Origin: Aquirufa nivalisilvae
GTDB taxonomy: Bacteria; Bacteroidota; Bacteroidia; Cytophagales; Spirosomataceae
Length of the DNA stretch: 64,000 nt
Assembly: GCF_004307455.1 (NCBI RefSeq)
Contig: NZ_SEWX01000001.1
Span: 434,001-498,000, forward strand
Reading direction: 5' to 3'
The notes under the pieces are model-generated. The model saw only the letters and a list, made by a program, of their open reading frames with translations. It was not told the DNA's origin and did no database searches. Below are positions 1 through 8,086 of the stretch, piece after piece. A program made the position numbers and the translations under genes. Within the stretch, counting starts at the first letter, position 1, and the number at the start of each line of letters is the position of its first letter.

Positions 1-347
1 ACCATAATGGGAAAAACATATTGACATCCATAGAAAATCATTTCCTTCAAAATCATCCATTTACGACTATAGGCTATTGCCTAGCTGATTTATCAAAGGA
101 AATCAATGTTCCTGCCTATTTAGTTTCTGCTGTAATCAATCAGGAATTTGATAAAAATTTCAATGAATTTATCAATGATGCCCGATTTGAATACTTAAAT
201 GTCATGCGTCAGGATGATCCTAATTTTGATAAATACTCCATTGAATATATTGGAACGGCCTTAGGATTTGGCTCTAGAACATCCTTTATAACGGCAGTCA
301 AAAAGAGAACAGGATTATTGCCAAAAGAGTATTTATCAAGTATATAA
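1..347 (+). CDS. AraC-family transcriptional regulator, C-terminal fragment
   Basis: The reading frame is open to the left edge, so the gene begins outside the window and the TTG at 21 is not a convincing start. The visible ~115 residues match an AraC/XylS double helix-turn-helix domain: a first helix-turn-helix with LADLSKEINVPAYLVSAVIN, then the characteristic second-helix block IGTALGFGSRTSFITAVKKRTGLLPKEY near the stop (split here: IGTALGFGSRTSF, then KKRTGLLPKEY). The effector domain is not visible, so the ligand cannot be named. It lies 58 bases upstream of a DUF7793 gene and ahead of madLM on the same strand, so a role in controlling them is possible but only inferred. Confidence 0.85.
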   Translation, partial: HNGKNILTSIENHFLQNHPFTTIGYCLADLSKEINVPAYLVSAVINQEFDKNFNEFINDARFEYLNVMRQDDPNFDKYSIEYIGTALGFGSRTSFITAVKKRTGLLPKEYLSSI

Positions 348-405
348 ATTCTTTGTCATTTTGATTGTCGAAAAAGGAATATATATTGAGTTTTATTCTT
401 TTCTC

Positions 406-795
406 ATGATACATATTTCACAAAATATAGAAATCACATCTGGTAAAATTGCCGACTATTGGATTGAAGATGGAATACTTTTTTCCCGCTCAAAACCTGT
501 GAAAAGAACTGTTTCTCTCATTCAAGAAAATATTGCCTTAGTGAAAGAAATTACCCAAAATAAGCCCATTCCACTATTGATTTATCTTTGTAAATCCCCT
601 ATCCCAGACAAAGCCACACGTCAATATTCCAAGGAGCAATTATCCAGCGTATACAGTGCCATGGCCATGGTTTCAGAACCAGGTTTGTCACAATTAATTA
701 TGAAAATGGTTTTCCAGTTCCAAAAGCCCCCCATCCCTATGAAAAGCTTCAGCAATGAGCTAGATGCCAAAAATTGGTTACAGCAATTTAAATAA
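406..795 (+). CDS. DUF7793 / STAS-SEC14-like domain protein
   Basis: This is a small soluble protein of about 129 residues when started at the ATG at 406. A TTG at 361 would add 15 residues, but family members normally begin just before the strand corresponding to ITSGKIADYWIEDGILFSR, so I prefer the ATG. No signal peptide or membrane segment is seen. The family is common in Bacteroidota as a single alpha/beta STAS-like or SpoIIAA-like fold of unknown role, often beside regulators. It follows the AraC fragment by 58 bases and precedes madL by 64 bases, all on one strand. Function unknown. The family assignment is from recognition of the pattern only. Confidence 0.6.
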   Translation: MIHISQNIEITSGKIADYWIEDGILFSRSKPVKRTVSLIQENIALVKEITQNKPIPLLIYLCKSPIPDKATRQYSKEQLSSVYSAMAMVSEPGLSQLIMKMVFQFQKPPIPMKSFSNELDAKNWLQQFK

Positions 796-859
796 GCACA
801 AACATTTACTTATCGGTCATCCAAGAATTTATTATCTTCGTTTTTAAGCCCTCGTGATT

Positions 860-1219
860 ATGCTCATTTATGGATTAGGATTACTTGCATTTAGTTACTT
901 AGCTGGTCAATTATTTGGTGATTTTTTAGGTGAATTAATTGGCGTTCAAGCCAATGTGGGAGGTGTGGGTTTTGCCATGTTATTACTGGTTCTTCTCCAT
1001 AATTATTTTCAAAAAAAGCAATGGGTCAAAGCCAACTTTGACGAAGGAATTGGATTTTGGAGTAATATGTATATTCCTGTTATTGTAGCGATGTCGGCTA
1101 GTCAAAATGCCTTACTTGCTTTCAATAAAGGAGTGCTCCCCATTGTAGCTGGTACACTCATTGTTATCATCGGCTTTTTGCTCGTTCCCATCATTTCAAA
1201 AATTAAAACCACTCCTTAA
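860..1219 (+). CDS. madL: Malonate transporter subunit MadL
   Basis: Small polytopic membrane protein of about 119 residues with four hydrophobic segments. It resembles MadL, the small subunit of the two-component Na+/malonate symporter MadLM. The family pattern GVGFAMLLLVLL and FWSNMYIPVIVAMSASQNA is visible. A GTG at 854 gives two extra residues; the ATG at 860 is chosen here. The stop codon and the start of madM touch at base 1219, an overlap that suggests translational coupling and a 1:1 complex. In classical loci these genes sit with malonate decarboxylase; here the nearest malonate enzyme is a malonyl-CoA synthetase on the opposite strand. Confidence 0.85.
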   Translation: MLIYGLGLLAFSYLAGQLFGDFLGELIGVQANVGGVGFAMLLLVLLHNYFQKKQWVKANFDEGIGFWSNMYIPVIVAMSASQNALLAFNKGVLPIVAGTLIVIIGFLLVPIISKIKTTP

Positions 1220-1974
1220 TGAATCTTATTTCCTTTTTTGAGAAAAATGGTATGATCACCAGTTTTCTCATCATAGCTCTGATTATGTTAGTCGCTGAGC
1301 AAATTTCAACCCGACTTTTACGTAAAAAAATACCTGGCTCTGCCATTGCTATATTATTGGGTTTAATACTTGCCTATTATGGGGGCTTATTAACAGGTGG
1401 CGAAAAAGGAATTGCCGATTTAGCTTTTTTCAGCGGTTTTAAATTGGTAGGCGGCTCCATGTTTCGCGACTTCTGTATCGTTTCCACAGCTTTAGGTGTA
1501 AGCTTCCCCGTCATGTTACAAGCTGGTAAAGCAGGTATCATTTCCCTAGTACTTGGCTTAGTGGTATCTTTTGTGGTAGGAATCTGTGTGGGTTTAGCAT
1601 TTGGATATCATGATGCAGAAAGCCTAGCAACCATTGGAGCTGGAACCTTAACCTTCATCGTTGGTCCAGTAACGGGTTCCGCCTTGGGGGCTAGCTCAGA
1701 TGTGATTGCATTAAGTGTGGCTACAGGCGTCGTTAAAGCAATCGTCGTTACCATTTTTACCCCATTAATTGCGGCAAAAATAAAATTAGATAATCCACAT
1801 TCGGCTATGGTTTTTGGTGGGATTATGGGAACTACTAGCGGTGTAGCGGCTGGTTTAGCTGCCACTGATCAAAAACTTGTTCCCTATGGTGCACTGACAG
1901 CCACATTTTATACTGGCTTAGGCTGCTTGCTTTGTCCAAGCGTCTTTTATTTAGCTTTAAAAGCCCTTATGTAA
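1219..1974 (+). CDS. madM: Malonate transporter subunit MadM
   Basis: Integral membrane protein of 251 residues with about eight hydrophobic segments, the usual size for MadM, the large subunit of the malonate/Na+ symporter. Glycine-rich membrane motifs such as GAGTLTFIVGPVTGSALGAS and GGIMGTTSGVAAGLAA are typical of this family. It is coupled to madL by a one-base overlap. Its 3' end overlaps the 3' end of the convergent matB gene by 8 bases, so the transporter and the ligase are transcribed toward each other and must have separate promoters. The likely role is uptake of external malonate for conversion to malonyl-CoA. Confidence 0.85.
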   Translation: MNLISFFEKNGMITSFLIIALIMLVAEQISTRLLRKKIPGSAIAILLGLILAYYGGLLTGGEKGIADLAFFSGFKLVGGSMFRDFCIVSTALGVSFPVMLQAGKAGIISLVLGLVVSFVVGICVGLAFGYHDAESLATIGAGTLTFIVGPVTGSALGASSDVIALSVATGVVKAIVVTIFTPLIAAKIKLDNPHSAMVFGGIMGTTSGVAAGLAATDQKLVPYGALTATFYTGLGCLLCPSVFYLALKALM

Positions 1975-3463
1975 ATAATACTTTTAAGTCGTTTTTCGTC
2001 ACCTTGCCCATCGCATTACGAGGCAATTCTGAAAGAAATAAATACTTTCTAGGAACTCGATAAGCAGGCATTTTACTCCGCATAAAAGTATTCAATTCGT
2101 CTGAACTAACAGTTGACTTCAATACGACCACGGCAGCTACTATTTCACCCCATTCTTCATCAGGCAAACCTACTACGGAGCAATCTTCTACAGAAGAATG
2201 AGTTCTTAATACCTCTTCAATTTCCAATGCAGATAATTTATACCCTCCGGATTTAATGATATCCGTAGAGTTTCTACCTAAGATTCGATAATAGCCGTCC
2301 ACTAATTCTGCGACATCTCCCGTCTTAAACCAACCGTCTTCGGTAAATGCTTCTTTGGTGGCAACTGCTTTTCCCCAATATTCCTTAAAGACTGTTGGTC
2401 CTTTTATTTGAATTTCTCCAGCTTCATCCTGAATAGGTTTATTGTCTTCATCGACTAACCTTACTTGTACACGAGGAAGAGGCATGCCAACATGTCCTGC
2501 CTTTCGTTCACCTTCATAAGGATTACTGATTGCCATGCCTATCTCTGTCATGCCATACCTTTCTAATAAACGCTGTCCACTCAATGTCTCCCATTTCTCC
2601 ATCACTGAAACAGGTAATGCCGCCGATCCCGATATCATCAATCGAAAAGCTTTCATACATGTTTTTAATTCTTGTCTTTTTATCTCATCCAATGATTCCA
2701 AATAAGCAATCAGCTTGAAATAGATGGTTGGAACAGCCATGAATACATTCAATGCCCCTTGATTAAACCGAGCAAAGATTTCTTCGGCAGAAAACTGTGC
2801 TAAAAATTCAACCTTCCCGCCCACGTATAAAGTGGCCGAAATAACATTGATAATACCATGAATATGATGCAATGGCAAGACACATAAGGTATGATCATTG
2901 GCCGAATACTTCCAAGCTTCTACCAAAGATTTTATTTGGCTTTCAATACATAAATGTGTACTCAATACTCCTTTAGGTAAACTAGTGGTACCACTCGTAT
3001 ACAATATCATAGCTCCTCGATCCACATTTACTTCAGGTAATGAAATAGGATTTGATTCAGGCATTTCTTCCCAAACAATCAGTCGAACTCCTGCCTCTCG
3101 ACAAAAGTCTGAGAGTAAGGAGGTAAAGTTAGCTGAACAGATGAACGTCTTGGCTCCTGTATCTTGAAGGATGTATTTGATTGATTCCAAAGGATGGGCT
3201 AGTGCTACTGGTACCGCAATCCCTCCTGCTAACCAAATTCCCCATTGAGAAGAAACATAGGAAAATCCTGGCTCCACCATATAGGCTACAGGAGATTGAT
3301 TCAGGTCAGATTGATTTCCGAGCAATATTCCCGCTACATTTTCAGCATGGTCAATGAGTCTTGTATAACTATATGATTGAGTACCTGACAACAAAGCGGT
3401 AGATTCTCCAAATTTTTGAGCGTTCTTTTGAAAATATAACATCATCTTGGTTAGATTGGCCAT
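1967..3463 (-). CDS. matB: Malonyl-CoA synthetase (AMP-forming), MatB-like
   Basis: ANL-superfamily adenylating enzyme of 498 residues. It has the phosphate-binding loop YTSGTTSLPKG (about residues 155-165), the A5-type motif ERYGMTE (301-307) and a catalytic lysine in PRNAMGK (Lys487). The stretch after ERYGMTE, SNPYEGERKAGHVGMPLP, closely resembles malonate--CoA ligases rather than generic fatty-acid ligases. The convergent madLM genes support malonate as substrate: malonate + CoA + ATP to malonyl-CoA. Upstream on the same strand are DUF6671 and sbtA, separated by 121 bases, so it may belong to their transcript or have its own promoter. Substrate is inferred from motif and context; methylmalonate is an alternative. 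Confidence 0.8.
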   Translation of the reverse strand: MANLTKMMLYFQKNAQKFGESTALLSGTQSYSYTRLIDHAENVAGILLGNQSDLNQSPVAYMVEPGFSYVSSQWGIWLAGGIAVPVALAHPLESIKYILQDTGAKTFICSANFTSLLSDFCREAGVRLIVWEEMPESNPISLPEVNVDRGAMILYTSGTTSLPKGVLSTHLCIESQIKSLVEAWKYSANDHTLCVLPLHHIHGIINVISATLYVGGKVEFLAQFSAEEIFARFNQGALNVFMAVPTIYFKLIAYLESLDEIKRQELKTCMKAFRLMISGSAALPVSVMEKWETLSGQRLLERYGMTEIGMAISNPYEGERKAGHVGMPLPRVQVRLVDEDNKPIQDEAGEIQIKGPTVFKEYWGKAVATKEAFTEDGWFKTGDVAELVDGYYRILGRNSTDIIKSGGYKLSALEIEEVLRTHSSVEDCSVVGLPDEEWGEIVAAVVVLKSTVSSDELNTFMRSKMPAYRVPRKYLFLSELPRNAMGKVTKNDLKVLFT

Positions 3464-3584
3464 TTATTATTATTGAATCAAAGAGATTCAATAGGCTTAA
3501 AATTAGAATAATTTTGCCAATATGCCCAAAGGAAAATGAAGGGAAGTTCTATTCGACCAATGGTATTAAAATAAATACTGATTT

Positions 3585-4436
3585 TTAAGGATTACAGTAA
3601 TCGCAATACATGGGATCCTCTAAATAGTTAGCTGATGGGTATGGTTTTTCCTGCTCAAAGAAGCATTTTTGACATCGATAAATAACTTTCAAAATAGATT
3701 GAGTAGGGAGAAAACATTGGGAACATAATAGTCCACGCTGTACTTCCATGACTGAAAAACCAGGAAATGCACAATGTGGACAAAGAGAATTCATTTTATC
3801 CATTAACTGATATGTGAGTTTTTCAATCTGCCTCATTCGAGTCGGATTATTCATTGCACGCATATCTGTCTCCAATATGCAGGATCCATAACTTTTCAAA
3901 AATTTATCTACTAACTCATAGAGTCTACTTTCATCGTTAATTCCTTTCTCCATGTTGGAAAAATCTTCCCTACTTTTTTTAATGATTAATGCATGAGAGG
4001 GAAATTTAACTTGCTCTAAAAATGAAGGTAATTCATGTATAGCCTTAACCTCTTTCCAGTTAAAATTGGTCTCCGTACTGGTAACTTGTACGGAGATCTC
4101 TATTTCATTTTTACTATCCATGAACATCAGTAATTCTGTCCCTGCAGGAACGAACATAAGTTGAGGATGAGCACCAAATGACCCTTCAGAAGAAATGGCC
4201 ACATCCACGCCGTGAATTTCCATTGCCATTTGACACTTCTCTCTAGCTGCCTGGATGTGACTTACATTTCTTTCTATCTCCCCAGAAAAGGTGCCCAGTA
4301 AATCTGTGTCGATTTGATCACTGGCGAAGTATTGAAACCCGAATTCCTTGTGAAGTAGTGGGCCTATTACCTCCTCTTTCCGGTGTTTAGTGGCAATAAT
4401 CAAAGGCTTCCCTTGATAATAGGCTTTCCAATTCAC
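3585..4436 (-). CDS. DUF6671-type zinc-ribbon protein
   Basis: Protein of 283 residues, start GTG at 4436. The N-terminal ~200 residues are a soluble alpha/beta-like region (YYQGKPLIIATKHRKEEVIG, then SEGSFGAHP) without a motif I can assign to an enzyme. The C-terminus carries three CxxC pairs (CPHC, CSQC, CQKC) plus a final CDYC, a pattern for one or two zinc ribbons. It resembles the family called DUF6671, whose function is unknown. Its start overlaps the sbtA stop by one base (TAGTG), a strong sign of translational coupling, so a role connected with the bicarbonate transporter is a reasonable inference. Confidence 0.6.
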   Translation of the reverse strand: MNWKAYYQGKPLIIATKHRKEEVIGPLLHKEFGFQYFASDQIDTDLLGTFSGEIERNVSHIQAAREKCQMAMEIHGVDVAISSEGSFGAHPQLMFVPAGTELLMFMDSKNEIEISVQVTSTETNFNWKEVKAIHELPSFLEQVKFPSHALIIKKSREDFSNMEKGINDESRLYELVDKFLKSYGSCILETDMRAMNNPTRMRQIEKLTYQLMDKMNSLCPHCAFPGFSVMEVQRGLLCSQCFLPTQSILKVIYRCQKCFFEQEKPYPSANYLEDPMYCDYCNP

Positions 4437-5407
4437 TACTGAACCAATTGAAAAAAGATAGGCATGCCAATGGTGATATTAAAGGGAAACGTTACCCCTA
4501 AAGCCATTGGAATATATATTCCAGGATCAGCTTTTGGTGCCACCATACGCATGGCTGCAGGAACGGCTATGTAGGATGCACTCGCAGCCAAAATGGCAAA
4601 TATCAGTCGATTCCCTGTATTATCTGTAATATAGTGACTCAAATAAGCCACCAAAGAGCCATTAAATAAGGGAAGCAATATGGCAAATAATAAAATGAAA
4701 TAACCTTGCTGCTTAAATGCCGCAATCCTACTGGCTGCAACCATCCCCATATCTAATAAAAAGATGGCTAAAAATCCTTTGAAGATGTCAGATGTGAAAT
4801 GCTTAATTCCTGCCGTTTGATTGGAATCGGAAACAAATCCAATTAGCAAACTACCCAATATCATTAGTACACTTCCATTAGTTAAGGAGTGTCTTAATGT
4901 TTTTTTCCAGTCAAATCTTTCTTTCTTATCTTCTTGTTTTTCAGAAGGGAATAAGCTCATCATTAGGAGTCCCATGATAATCGCTGGAAACTCCATGGAA
5001 GCCATGACGGCTACCATTTCACCACCAAACTTTAAATGATTCATTTCCAAAAATGCGACGGCCGTTACAAAGGTCACGGCACTAACTGAACCATAAGATG
5101 CCGCTATAGCACCAGAATCATATGAATTAAGCTTGGTTCTTAGAATAAAAAAGGAATATATCGGGATGATACTAGCTAAGCCGAAACCAAAGGCTAAACT
5201 TTTGACGATTTCGCCTGTTACACCTGCGGCAGCTAATTCTGTGCCGCCATTAAAGCCAATTGAAAATAAAAGATAAAGAGCAATAAAACTTTTAGAAGCA
5301 GCAGGGACTTCTAAATCGCTTTTGAAAAATTTGGCCAACATGCCCAATATGAAAAAGAGTAAGGTTGGATTTGTTAAGTTAAAAATGAGAAGTTCGAAAT
5401 TGATCAT
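4436..5407 (-). CDS. sbtA: Sodium-dependent bicarbonate transporter, SbtA family
   Basis: Polytopic membrane protein of 323 residues with roughly ten hydrophobic helices. It matches the SbtA family by the opening NLTNPTLLFFILGM, the helix FIALYLLFSIGFNGGTEL and the block YGSVSAVTFVTAV, which in SbtA contributes substrate and sodium binding serines. A charged cytoplasmic loop (SEKQEDKKERFDWKKTLRH) divides two repeats, as in the family. Cyanobacterial members import HCO3- with Na+; in heterotrophs the likely use is to feed carboxylases. A divergent CbbR/CmpR-like LysR gene sits upstream and a coupled DUF6671 gene downstream. No SbtB/PII gene is in the window. Confidence 0.85.
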   Translation of the reverse strand: MINFELLIFNLTNPTLLFFILGMLAKFFKSDLEVPAASKSFIALYLLFSIGFNGGTELAAAGVTGEIVKSLAFGFGLASIIPIYSFFILRTKLNSYDSGAIAASYGSVSAVTFVTAVAFLEMNHLKFGGEMVAVMASMEFPAIIMGLLMMSLFPSEKQEDKKERFDWKKTLRHSLTNGSVLMILGSLLIGFVSDSNQTAGIKHFTSDIFKGFLAIFLLDMGMVAASRIAAFKQQGYFILLFAILLPLFNGSLVAYLSHYITDNTGNRLIFAILAASASYIAVPAAMRMVAPKADPGIYIPMALGVTFPFNITIGMPIFFQLVQ

Positions 5408-5421
5408 GGATTTTTAGGGGC

Positions 5422-5586
5422 TTAAACGGGTTCTTGTAAAATTCTAAGTAGGTTCAATTCTATAAAAATGGCACTTGCAATACTCAGTTTATCGAATGCC
5501 GGGTCGTCACCAATTTTTATTAGATAGAATAGAATTGCAATGGAAATAAGATGAAGGAGAATAGACGGTAGTTTTTTATTATTCAT
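5422..5586 (-). CDS. Small membrane protein, 54 codons, upstream of sbtA
   Basis: Translating the minus strand from the ATG at 5586 gives 54 codons ending with TAA at 5422-5424, 14 bases before the sbtA start. The product begins MNNKKLP and has one clear hydrophobic segment (SILLHLISIAILFYLI) and a second amphipathic stretch (KLSIASAIFIELNLLRIL). A promoter-like TTACTTTG lies about 25 bases upstream, so this would be the first gene of the sbtA transcript. I do not recognise the family. Coding is supported by position, an uninterrupted frame and the membrane-like composition, but not by homology. It could instead be an untranslated leader. Confidence 0.5.
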   Translation of the reverse strand: MNNKKLPSILLHLISIAILFYLIKIGDDPAFDKLSIASAIFIELNLLRILQEPV

Positions 5587-5610
5587 GGGGGGCTGTTAAA
5601 AATCTGGGCG

Positions 5611-5618
5611 CAAAGTAA
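5611..5618 (-). promoter_or_regulatory. Candidate -7 box for the small ORF / sbtA run
   Basis: On the minus strand the sequence reads TTACTTTG, one mismatch from the Bacteroidota -7 box TAnnTTTG. It lies 24 bases upstream of the 54-codon ORF. I see no good TTG -33 element at the usual distance. The divergent LysR gene starts 58 bases away, so this short region is also where its operator should be. Confidence 0.4.
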
Positions 5619-5676
5619 ATTCTAAAAATTCATTAATATTTATTTAAATTTATAATGTTATACATAAACAAAACTT

Positions 5677-6588
5677 ATGAACTATACCCTAAATCAGTTG
5701 CAAATTTTTGTCAAAGTGGCCCAAACTAAGAGTATAACTCGGGCATCTGAAGAGTTAAACTTGACCCAACCAGCGGTGTCCATTCAGATTAAAAATTTTC
5801 AATCTCAATTTGAACTACCATTAATTGAGATTGTGGGAAAAAAGGTCTATTTGACAGATTTTGGCAAAGAAATCGCCACTTCAGCAGAAGAAATCATTGA
5901 GCAAGTTTATGCCATCAATTACAAAATGCGGGCATTTCAGGGACAGCTTTTCGGACGTTTAAAAATCTCGATTGTTTCTACAGGAAAATATGTAATCCCT
6001 TATTTTTTATCCGATTTTTTGAAGGAAAATCAAGGGGTAGAATTGTCGATGGATGTAACCAATAGAGGCAAAGTCATTGAAAGTTTAAAGAAAAATGAAG
6101 TTGATTTCAGTTTAGTTTCACTTCCAATTGATGGGGATCAATATGATTACATGGACTTACTTGGTAATGAATTATTCTTGGTTGGAAATCCGGAACTAGT
6201 AGCCCAAAATCCAGCATATAATCAGAATCAACTACCTTCCAATCTTCCCATTATATTTAGGGAACCCGGTTCAGGAACACGCATGACGATGGAGGCATTT
6301 TTAGAGAATCAAGAAATTCATGTGGTGAAAAAAATTGAATTGATGTCCAATGAAGCCGTAAAACAAGCTGTTATAGCCGGACTAGGTTATTCCATCATGC
6401 CCATCATTGGCATAAAGAATGAGTTACAAAATGGATCATTGGTTATTATACCTCAAAAGGGATTACCCATTACCACCCAATGGAAATTGGTTTGGAACCA
6501 TGGTAAAAAACACTCTCCAGTAGCGAAGGCATTTTTACAATATGTCATGGAACACAAAGATCGAATTAGTCAGAAATATTTTAAGTAA
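5677..6588 (+). CDS. LysR-family regulator, CbbR/CmpR-like
   Basis: LysR-type regulator of 303 residues, the normal length. The N-terminal winged helix has the family pattern LNQLQIFVKVAQTKSITRASEELNLTQPAVS (residues 5-35, written in part). The effector domain contains REPGSGTR and NEAVKQAVIAGLGYSIMP, which resemble the CbbR/CmpR/CcmR branch that controls carbon-fixation and bicarbonate-uptake genes. It diverges from the small-ORF/sbtA run, the typical layout for a LysR activator of its neighbour. The AT-rich spacer (5640-5670) contains TATAATGTTATA, a possible T-N11-A type site. It is followed directly by a terminator. Confidence 0.85.
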   Translation: MNYTLNQLQIFVKVAQTKSITRASEELNLTQPAVSIQIKNFQSQFELPLIEIVGKKVYLTDFGKEIATSAEEIIEQVYAINYKMRAFQGQLFGRLKISIVSTGKYVIPYFLSDFLKENQGVELSMDVTNRGKVIESLKKNEVDFSLVSLPIDGDQYDYMDLLGNELFLVGNPELVAQNPAYNQNQLPSNLPIIFREPGSGTRMTMEAFLENQEIHVVKKIELMSNEAVKQAVIAGLGYSIMPIIGIKNELQNGSLVIIPQKGLPITTQWKLVWNHGKKHSPVAKAFLQYVMEHKDRISQKYFK

Positions 6589-6620
6589 AAAAGCCACACA
6601 CAAGGTGCATGGCTTTTCCA
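6589..6620 (+). terminator. Terminator after the LysR gene
   Basis: Inverted repeat AAAAGCCA (6589-6596) and TGGCTTTT (6610-6617) immediately after the LysR stop codon, ending in a T-run. A loop of 13 bases makes it a modest but plausible intrinsic terminator. Confidence 0.6.
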
Positions 6621-6900
6621 GATTATTTTTCATTAAATAAACCAATCACTATTTTCTATTACACTGAATACTAGTCAATTGGCCTGCAATAATAAAAACA
6701 GGTATATTAAAATGAAAATTAAAATTTGTTATAATGTGAATTAAAGAAACTTATACAAAATATTAGTAAGTGTACTATAAACTTAATAGGCTCTTTTACT
6801 TATTTAATTCATGTATTTATTGGCAAATATGTCTATCCTATACTGATGAATTGCCCTCAATGGTATTAAGTCCATCCATTAGAATCTAGTTAATTCTACA
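6621..6900. other. AT-rich spacer without a gene
   Basis: Between the LysR terminator and the stop of the convergent CPBP gene I see no open frame of useful size, no tRNA and no clear hairpin. The sequence is very AT-rich with many TAT/ATA tracts. Confidence 0.5.
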
Positions 6901-7587
6901 TCATTTCTTCTCTTTACTTACCCGAAGTTTTACATACAAATAAACAGGAATGGGTAAAATTGAAATTTGGTACATGAAATAAATGAAAGACCACATGTCC
7001 CCAATCTTTTGTCCTCCATGCGATAGTAACCATTGATTTTCTGCTTGTCCTTGAGAGAAAACAATGTTGGAAACAACATTCCATCCCAAATGAAGTCCAA
7101 TAGGCAACCACATGGATTTTGAAAAGGCGAATGACATGGCAAATACAGCCCCTGCAATTCCCGTCATAATAAACACATAGGTCATTTGTGGAATATTACC
7201 CAAAGCTCCAAAAGTAAACCAATGATAGATTCCGAAGGCAACAGATGATAAAATACAGGCTTTTTTAATCCCAAACTTAGAAATAGCGATATACAACAAA
7301 GCTCCTCTAAAAATCAGCTCTTCATATAGCACAGATTTAAGCATCCAAAATAGACGATCAAAAAAAATGCTGGCCGTAAAATTTGAATTAATTTCTATGG
7401 TTGATTTAGAGATATAAACCACCATATACAATCCAAAGCCTGCTACCAAAGAAGAGATAACAAGGCCAAAAATCAAATCGAAGAGACGTTTTTGAGTTGG
7501 AACTATCCCCAAAGCTAGAGGACTACTTTTATCAAAAAACCAAAGTAATACCCAAGAAAGAATTAGTTCAACGAATATTCCTGCCAT
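6901..7587 (-). CDS. CPBP-family intramembrane metalloprotease (Abi/CAAX type)
   Basis: Membrane protein of 228 residues with about six hydrophobic segments. The diagnostic motifs of the CPBP/Abi family are present: EELIFRG (Glu89, Glu90, Arg94), a histidine at 122 in YHWFTFG, and HLGWN (His166, Asn170). These are the predicted metal ligands and catalytic glutamates of intramembrane CAAX-type proteases. In bacteria members are tied to bacteriocin self-immunity, but most, as here, have no known substrate. It stands alone between a LysR gene and a short hypothetical gene, with no bacteriocin gene nearby. The assignment to family is firm; the role is unknown. Confidence 0.85.
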   Translation of the reverse strand: MAGIFVELILSWVLLWFFDKSSPLALGIVPTQKRLFDLIFGLVISSLVAGFGLYMVVYISKSTIEINSNFTASIFFDRLFWMLKSVLYEELIFRGALLYIAISKFGIKKACILSSVAFGIYHWFTFGALGNIPQMTYVFIMTGIAGAVFAMSFAFSKSMWLPIGLHLGWNVVSNIVFSQGQAENQWLLSHGGQKIGDMWSFIYFMYQISILPIPVYLYVKLRVSKEKK

Positions 7588-7642
7588 ATGTATTAATCCA
7601 TCGATTATTTCAAAATCTACAATTCAAATTGTCAATTTCAAT

Positions 7643-7942
7643 CTACTTAAATTCAGTCAAAAAAAACAAGACCAAATTTTCCCATTCTTGCTCCAAAGAA
7701 ATACTTGGGCGTGATTGCTTGGCACGAGTATACCAATAATCGGCATTCCATAAGTCGCCCTCTTTTCGATGTAAATAAGCATGAACCCAGGCAGATTCTC
7801 TGTCATTTAACTGGTCAACTTGGGCATGTGCCTTATCCCAGTCCCCTTTAGCATCATACCAAAGACTCTGTAAGATGAGATTAAAATTGGATGGAGGAGA
7901 AGAAAGCTTTAACGTTTCTTTAAATGATGTAATGTCATTCAT
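7643..7942 (-). CDS. Short TPR-like hypothetical protein
   Basis: Soluble protein of 99 residues. The pattern WYDAKGDWDKAHAQVDQL followed by AWVHAYLHRKEGDLWNADYWY looks like two helical-hairpin repeats of the Sel1/TPR kind. I recognise this as a widespread short conserved protein often found next to sugar-isomerase and GMC-type oxidoreductase genes, as here, but no function is established that I know of. It diverges from the TIM-barrel/GMC pair across a 144-base spacer and ends 56 bases downstream of nothing coding except the CPBP gene start. No signal peptide is present. Confidence 0.65.
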   Translation of the reverse strand: MNDITSFKETLKLSSPPSNFNLILQSLWYDAKGDWDKAHAQVDQLNDRESAWVHAYLHRKEGDLWNADYWYTRAKQSRPSISLEQEWENLVLFFLTEFK

Positions 7943-8086
7943 AACATATATTCCGTTTACAAATTCAATTTAAAACAAAAATTTGATCAAATCTGATTCG
8001 CATGCTTCGTTCTGATACATGATGTCATTCCATGGCAGGGAATAACAATAATTTTATTACATTCAATGTCATATCAAGGGAAACAA

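Noticed and set aside
1608-1865. Antisense frame in madM
   Set aside because: Shadow of a clearly coding membrane-protein gene with no signal of its own.
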